A stretch of 8,503 nucleotides of DNA from assembly GCA_021808665.1 (NCBI GenBank), contig JAKBBA010000140.1, positions 1-8,503 on the forward strand, given 5' to 3'. Below, piece after piece: positions 5,374 to 8,503 of this stretch. The translations under genes were made by a program, and so were the position numbers. The stretch comes from Actinomycetes bacterium. Lineage in GTDB: Bacteria; Actinomycetota; Acidimicrobiia; Acidimicrobiales; Palsa-688. Position 1 is the stretch's first letter; every line of letters starts with the position of its first letter. The notes beneath the pieces were generated by a model. The model worked only from the letters and a program-made list of their open reading frames with translations, had not been told where the DNA came from and did not search any database.

Positions 5374-7278
5374 TCAAACGGTCCTCGCCGAGCGCAGCCT
5401 CACCGCTAGGGCGCTTCGAAGCATCGAGCAGGCGAGTGTCGCCCCGACGCCTTCGCCCGCACGCAGGCGCAGGTCGAGGAGCGGCTCGAGGCCGAGGGCG
5501 CCCAGAACGAGGCGATGGCCTTTCTCCCGACTTGCCTGGCCCGCGATCAGATACGCCGAAACCGCCGGATCGAGCCGAACAGCTACGAGCGCCGCGACCG
5601 ATGTAGCGAGGCCGTCGAGGACGACGACGGCACCGCTTTTCGCAGCCCCCGACGCGACTCCCGCGAGGACGGCGATCTCCCCGCCGCCCAGGCAGGCCAC
5701 CACATCGAGGGGCTCCATCCCGAGCGGCTCCTCGCCTGACTCTCCCAGTCCCCACGTGAGACGCACCCGCCTGATCGCCGCAGTTACGGCCGCCTGCTTT
5801 CGCTCGAGCATTCCGGAATCCGACGACGCGCCCAGGCCGACGACGTCGGCGGGTCGGCCGCCGAGGAACGCCACGGTGAGGGCCGCGGCGACTGTCGTGT
5901 TTGCCACGCCCACTTCACCGAGCGCGACCAGGTCAGCCCCGTCGCGGTAGAGCCGTGTCGCAAGTCGTTCGCCCATAGTGAAAAGCTTCCCCGCGTCGCG
6001 AAAGCTCAACGCGTCGCAATGGACTAGGTCGCCCGGCGGATCTTGGGGAGCTATGACTATCGCTCCCTCCACCGGCCGTCGCGCCGAGCCAGCGCCGAAG
6101 GTCTCCGTAGCAACCCCGGCATCGACTAGGACCACCCCAAGCCCGCAGCTGGCTGCGGCGGACGCTCCGACCGAGACGCCTGCGACGGTCGCCTCAGCCA
6201 CCGTCCTCGTCACCGACTGGGGATACGCAGACACGCCGTGCGCGGCGATGCGATGATCGGCGGCCGCGATGACCAGGCGGCCGCCCGAGTCGGACAGCCC
6301 GCCAGGGTGCGAAGCGAGGATCTTGTCGACTGCACGGTCGAGGATGCCGAGCGCGCCCGGCGGACCAAGGACTGCGTCGGCTCGGTCGTGTGCCGCGACG
6401 ACAGCACGTTGGTCAGGCACGACGGCACCGGCGTGCGTGTCCGCGTGCGTCGGGAAAGCCGCGAGCGTCGGGACGGCCGCCTGCGCCGGGACGGCCGCCT
6501 CCGCCTGCATGGCAAGGCGCGATCGTGGCGGCGCCACAGGCGGCTCGCCTTGCCGCAAGTCATCCCAACGCTCGCTGATAACCACGTCGCCGATGGGCTG
6601 GCGCGACGACCAACCGCGTCGTTCCAGGCCGGGAGCCGGCGGTCGCTCGTCCGGCCAGCCGACGCACAGCCAGCCAAGCGCCGCAACCCCCGGAGGTGCG
6701 CAGACAAGGGAAAGCAGGTCGACCGGGTCGAACAGCGTCACCCAACCGACGCCGAGACCGTGCGCACGGGCGGTCAACCACAGGTTCTGTATCGATGCCG
6801 CACACGACCACATGTCGGCGTCGGGAAAAGTGGCGCGGCCGAGCACGCCTGCTGCCGGCGCACGCCTGTCGCAGCACACCACCAGCCCGAGGGGAGCTTC
6901 GCGAATCCCTTCCAGGTCCAAGTCGAGCAACTGGCGTGCTGATTCGGCATCTAGGAGCGAGGCCTGGGCGATTCTCGCCGAGTCGGCCAGCGATGCTGCC
7001 CTCACCCTTGTCCGCGGATCGCGTACGACCACGAACCGCCACGGTTGTGAATGCCCGACGGACGGCGCCTTGTGTGCTGCGCAAAGCAGCTCCTCCAAAA
7101 GCTCGTCGGGTACCGCGTCGGGCCGGAAGCGGCGTATGTCCCTTCGCCCAGAGATGACCCGCGCCAACGCAGCCCGGTCGTCTACCGCCAATGCCCACGC
7201 GCTCGGGTCCCGGGAACGCTCCGAGGCGCTGCTTCGATCCCCGATAGTCGGGATCGGCCGAGGCCACGACGGTTCCAT
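5374..7278 (-). CDS. bluB-cobT: BluB-CobT fusion: dimethylbenzimidazole synthase / NaMN:DMB phosphoribosyltransferase
   Basis: A single 634-codon reading frame. Residues about 30-240 are BluB, the flavin destructase that turns reduced FMN plus O2 into 5,6-dimethylbenzimidazole (DMB): RRDIRRFRPD (45-54, with the key Asp at 47), APSVGHSQPWRF (71-82), LEGIREAPL (122-130), NLWLTARAHGLGVGWVTLFD (165-184). Residues about 310-634 are CobT, which joins DMB to nicotinate mononucleotide giving alpha-ribazole phosphate, the cobalamin lower-ligand precursor: AAADHRIAAHGVSAYP (338-353), GEVGVANTT (454-462), VVVLDGL (551-557), LRLRAGEGVGATLA (603-616, catalytic Glu at 609). A linker rich in Ala and Pro (about 245-300) joins them. 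Oddities: Thr181 where BluB usually has Ser, DHR for DHG, and GQASREKGH where CobT usually has SHxSAExG. The ATG at 7278 has no clear ribosome site. No other cob genes are present. Confidence 0.9.
   Translation of the reverse strand: MEPSWPRPIPTIGDRSSASERSRDPSAWALAVDDRAALARVISGRRDIRRFRPDAVPDELLEELLCAAHKAPSVGHSQPWRFVVVRDPRTRVRAASLADSARIAQASLLDAESARQLLDLDLEGIREAPLGLVVCCDRRAPAAGVLGRATFPDADMWSCAASIQNLWLTARAHGLGVGWVTLFDPVDLLSLVCAPPGVAALGWLCVGWPDERPPAPGLERRGWSSRQPIGDVVISERWDDLRQGEPPVAPPRSRLAMQAEAAVPAQAAVPTLAAFPTHADTHAGAVVPDQRAVVAAHDRADAVLGPPGALGILDRAVDKILASHPGGLSDSGGRLVIAAADHRIAAHGVSAYPQSVTRTVAEATVAGVSVGASAAASCGLGVVLVDAGVATETFGAGSARRPVEGAIVIAPQDPPGDLVHCDALSFRDAGKLFTMGERLATRLYRDGADLVALGEVGVANTTVAAALTVAFLGGRPADVVGLGASSDSGMLERKQAAVTAAIRRVRLTWGLGESGEEPLGMEPLDVVACLGGGEIAVLAGVASGAAKSGAVVVLDGLATSVAALVAVRLDPAVSAYLIAGQASREKGHRLVLGALGLEPLLDLRLRAGEGVGATLACSMLRSALAVRLRSARTV
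6452..6505 (-). repeat. Three tandem 18-bp units in the BluB-CobT linker
   Basis: Units at 6488-6505 and 6470-6487 differ at one base; the unit at 6452-6469 is more diverged. On the coding strand they encode the hexapeptides AEAAVP, AQAAVP and TLAAFP (residues about 259-276). An 18-bp unit keeps the frame, so the linker has probably grown by tandem duplication. This marks the junction between the two enzyme domains as a flexible spacer rather than a folded region. Confidence 0.75.
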
Positions 7279-7307
7279 CGCGCCGTGATGCTACTCGCTA
7301 GCTTTGT
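7279..7307. promoter_or_regulatory. 29-bp divergent promoter region between bluB-cobT and the phosphodiesterase
   Basis: Only 29 bases separate the two divergent starts. On the plus strand TAGCTT (7299-7304) fits TANNNT and would start transcription near 7311, on the second GTG of the phosphodiesterase. On the minus strand TAGCAT (7293-7288) would start near 7281, three bases before the bluB-cobT ATG. Neither gene has a ribosome site. This fits leaderless or near-leaderless mRNAs, which are common in actinobacteria. The two boxes are six bases apart, so polymerases would compete. The boxes are seen; promoter activity is inferred. Confidence 0.4.
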
Positions 7308-8096
7308 GTGGTGACCCGAACGCGCTTCGCCTTCTTGGACCACCCGGCGCCGATAGCGTTCGCTCATCGGGGGGGCGCTCTCGAAGCACCCGAGAACACT
7401 TGGGAGGCGTTCCGTCACGCTGTGGATCTCGGCTACCACTACATAGAGACAGATGTACATGCAACCGCCGACGGGATCGTGGTGACCGCCCACGACCCGG
7501 ACCTTTCGAGGACGCTGGGCCGGCCCGGCATGATCAGAGGAATGCGCTGGTCCGCGCTGTCCACCTTGCGGCCGTCGGGCAGCGACAGCCCGCTGCCCCG
7601 CCTGGACGAAGCCCTGACGTCGTGGCCGGAACTGCGATGGAACATCGACGCCAAACACGACAGTGTCGTCGGCCCGCTCATCGAGACCATCCACCGTTGT
7701 AGCGCTATCGACCGTGTGTGCATCACGTCGTTTGACGAAAGACGCACCGCCAGGATCCGCCGCGCTCTTGGGCCGCGCCTGTGCAGCGGAATCGGACCTT
7801 TCGGCACCGCCGTCCTGCGAATAGGGAGCGTCCTGCCCGCCGCTGCCGAGCGCCGAGCGGCAGGCTTGCTCGCAAACTACGGGGCAGCCCAAGTGCCAGT
7901 ACGCCAGGGGCGCCTTCCGGTAGCCGATCCGAAGTTCATCGCTGCTGCACATCGGATCGGGCTGGCCGTGCACGTGTGGACCGTCGATGACGCCGACGAA
8001 ATGCGCCGGCTAGTCGACCTCGGCGTCGACGGGATCATGACGGATCGACCGTCCACGCTCAAAGACGTGCTCGTCGCTCAGGGGCGCTGGTCCTGA
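7308..8096 (+). CDS. Glycerophosphodiester phosphodiesterase family protein (GDPD)
   Basis: A 262-residue TIM-barrel phosphodiesterase that hydrolyses deacylated phospholipids (glycerophosphodiesters) to glycerol 3-phosphate and an alcohol. The active-site residues are present: H20-R21 in FAHRGG, E29-N30-T31, E47 and D49 in YIETDVHATADG, and H62-D63 in TAHDPDLSRT. Later family motifs are PRLDEAL (97-103), NIDAK (112-116), HVWTVDD (222-228) and GVDGIMTDRP (239-248). There is no signal peptide or membrane segment, so it is probably cytosolic and acts on imported or internal diesters. The start is GTG at 7308 or the adjacent GTG at 7311, neither with a ribosome site, suggesting a leaderless message. 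It resembles UgpQ-type enzymes, but the exact substrate cannot be read from the sequence. Confidence 0.93.
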   Translation: MVTRTRFAFLDHPAPIAFAHRGGALEAPENTWEAFRHAVDLGYHYIETDVHATADGIVVTAHDPDLSRTLGRPGMIRGMRWSALSTLRPSGSDSPLPRLDEALTSWPELRWNIDAKHDSVVGPLIETIHRCSAIDRVCITSFDERRTARIRRALGPRLCSGIGPFGTAVLRIGSVLPAAAERRAAGLLANYGAAQVPVRQGRLPVADPKFIAAAHRIGLAVHVWTVDDADEMRRLVDLGVDGIMTDRPSTLKDVLVAQGRWS

Positions 8097-8167
8097 ACTC
8101 CGACACCCGGCGCGGACCTCGGCGACCCCGAAAAAGCATCGATGGGAAAAATGTCCACTCCGGGTAG

Positions 8168-8196
8168 TTGTCATTGCGTTACTCATTGGTTACTGT
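8168..8196 (+). promoter_or_regulatory. Sigma-70-type promoter for the MFS transporter gene
   Basis: TTGTCA (8168-8173) matches five of six bases of the -35 consensus. After a 17-base spacer, TACTGT (8191-8196) fits the TANNNT -10 pattern. Transcription would start near 8203, giving a leader of roughly 60 to 110 bases before the transporter start. This is the best promoter match I found in the window. The rest of the gap between the phosphodiesterase and this box (8097-8167) shows no gene and no clear terminator. Confidence 0.55.
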
Positions 8197-8208
8197 GACT
8201 GCAGTCAC
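8195..8208. promoter_or_regulatory. 14-bp perfect palindrome over the promoter, candidate operator
   Basis: GTGACTGCAGTCAC is a perfect palindrome that begins within the -10 box and covers the predicted start of transcription, a typical place for a repressor to block initiation. A second palindrome downstream shares the GTGAC half-site. No transcription factor gene of a TetR, GntR or MarR kind is in the window, so the regulator is unknown. The symmetry is seen; operator function is inferred. Confidence 0.5.
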
Positions 8209-8225
8209 CGGGAACTTCTTCCCAG

Positions 8226-8235
8226 TGACATGTCA
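8226..8235. promoter_or_regulatory. Second palindrome TGACATGTCA, possible accessory operator
   Basis: This perfect 10-bp palindrome is preceded by G, so its left half reads GTGAC, as in the 14-bp palindrome. The two centres are about 29 bases apart, close to three helical turns, which would suit a regulator binding both sites on one face. The middle spacing differs (4 bases against 2 between GTGAC-type halves), so the two may not be equivalent sites. Confidence 0.35.
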
Positions 8236-8310
8236 ACCAACTGAAATCGGGGGTTCGATGCAATGACCGTGGCCGCTGCGGGCCGGACTTCAGGATCGAA
8301 AGGTATTTCG

Positions 8311-8503
8311 ATGCTGTGGGACCGGAAACTCGATTCGTACCCGGAGACCGGGCCGCGAATTTTCTACTTGGCACTGACCGTCCTTGCGACGATCATGCTC
8401 TACTACGAACTGTACGTCGGCGGTTCCGTCTCGACGCTGTTCCTGCCGAAGCTGCACATGAGCTTCACCTTCTACGTGTACACCGTCGCATTCAGCAACC
8501 TGA
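8311..8503 (+). CDS. MFS transporter, N-terminal part (runs off right edge)
   Basis: An open reading frame of 64 codons continues past the window end. It encodes MLWDRKLDSYPETGPR, then a hydrophobic segment (IFYLALTVLATIMLYY, likely the first membrane helix), then ELYVGGSVSTLFLPKLHMSF and TFYVYTVAFSNL, the start of a second helix. This resembles the N terminus of actinobacterial major facilitator transporters, in which LYYExYVxG and an MSFTFYVY-like stretch precede the GLADRWGR loop, here outside the window. I chose the ATG at 8311 because of GAAAGG about seven bases upstream. An in-frame ATG at 8263, behind a GGGGGT run, would add 16 residues. The substrate cannot be inferred. A promoter and two palindromes upstream suggest regulated expression. 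Confidence 0.72.
   Translation, partial: MLWDRKLDSYPETGPRIFYLALTVLATIMLYYELYVGGSVSTLFLPKLHMSFTFYVYTVAFSNL

Noticed and set aside
6269..7288. 339-codon open frame on the plus strand opposite bluB-cobT
   Set aside because: It is a shadow of the fusion gene, Ser/Arg/Ala-rich and without motifs, while the opposite strand has two well-defined enzymes.
7279..7307. Cobalamin riboswitch upstream of bluB-cobT
   Set aside because: The gap is only 29 bases, far too short for a B12 riboswitch, and no B12-box-like sequence is visible.
8097..8167. Terminator after the phosphodiesterase gene
   Set aside because: I found only short pairings with long loops and two separate A-runs, with no compact hairpin followed by T residues.
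1..8503. Mobile element, CRISPR array, tRNA or defence-type system
   Set aside because: I saw no transposase or integrase motif, no long direct repeats apart from the 18-bp linker units, and no tRNA-like cloverleaf. All the larger genes are ordinary chromosomal families.

Overview
This window is a high-GC, densely packed bacterial chromosome segment, most likely from an actinobacterium and perhaps Acidimicrobiia. The reasons are the sigma-R/RsrA redox pair, a DUF2342 zincin next to tilS and hpt (the order known from mycobacteria), frequent GTG and TTG starts, and very strong G/C bias at third codon positions. The class assignment is inference. I see no rRNA, tRNA, CRISPR array, transposase, phage gene or attachment site. 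Most of the window is core metabolism and information processing.

Left half (1-4210, all on the minus strand, so transcribed from right to left): an ECF sigma factor of the SigR/SigH type, its zinc-binding anti-sigma factor, and a 62-residue protein with a Cys/Cys/Cys/His cluster form a redox-stress unit. A hairpin follows it. Next come a DUF2342 metallopeptidase-like protein, tilS (tRNA-Ile lysidine synthetase), hpt (hypoxanthine phosphoribosyltransferase) and the N-terminal part of folE (GTP cyclohydrolase I), which runs off the left edge. tilS/hpt overlap by 4 bases and hpt/folE by about 14, so these three are probably co-translated. The ftsH gene that often sits between hpt and folE in actinobacteria is absent here.

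Middle (4323-7278): gpsA (glycerol-3-phosphate dehydrogenase) runs rightward, divergent from sigR, and ends in a strong hairpin. It converges on a leftward 634-codon gene that fuses BluB (makes dimethylbenzimidazole from FMN) to CobT (activates it for cobalamin). One polypeptide thus appears to make and activate the vitamin B12 lower ligand.

Right end (7308-8503): a rightward glycerophosphodiester phosphodiesterase starts only 29 bases from the divergent bluB-cobT start, and both may be leaderless or nearly so. After an AT-richer intergenic region with a good sigma-70-type promoter and two perfect palindromes, an MFS transporter gene begins and runs off the right edge.

The points most worth a second look are the BluB-CobT fusion with its repeat-built linker, the small putative zinc protein in the sigR operon, the palindrome over the MFS promoter, and the folE junction. 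I found no convincing wholly new multi-gene system.
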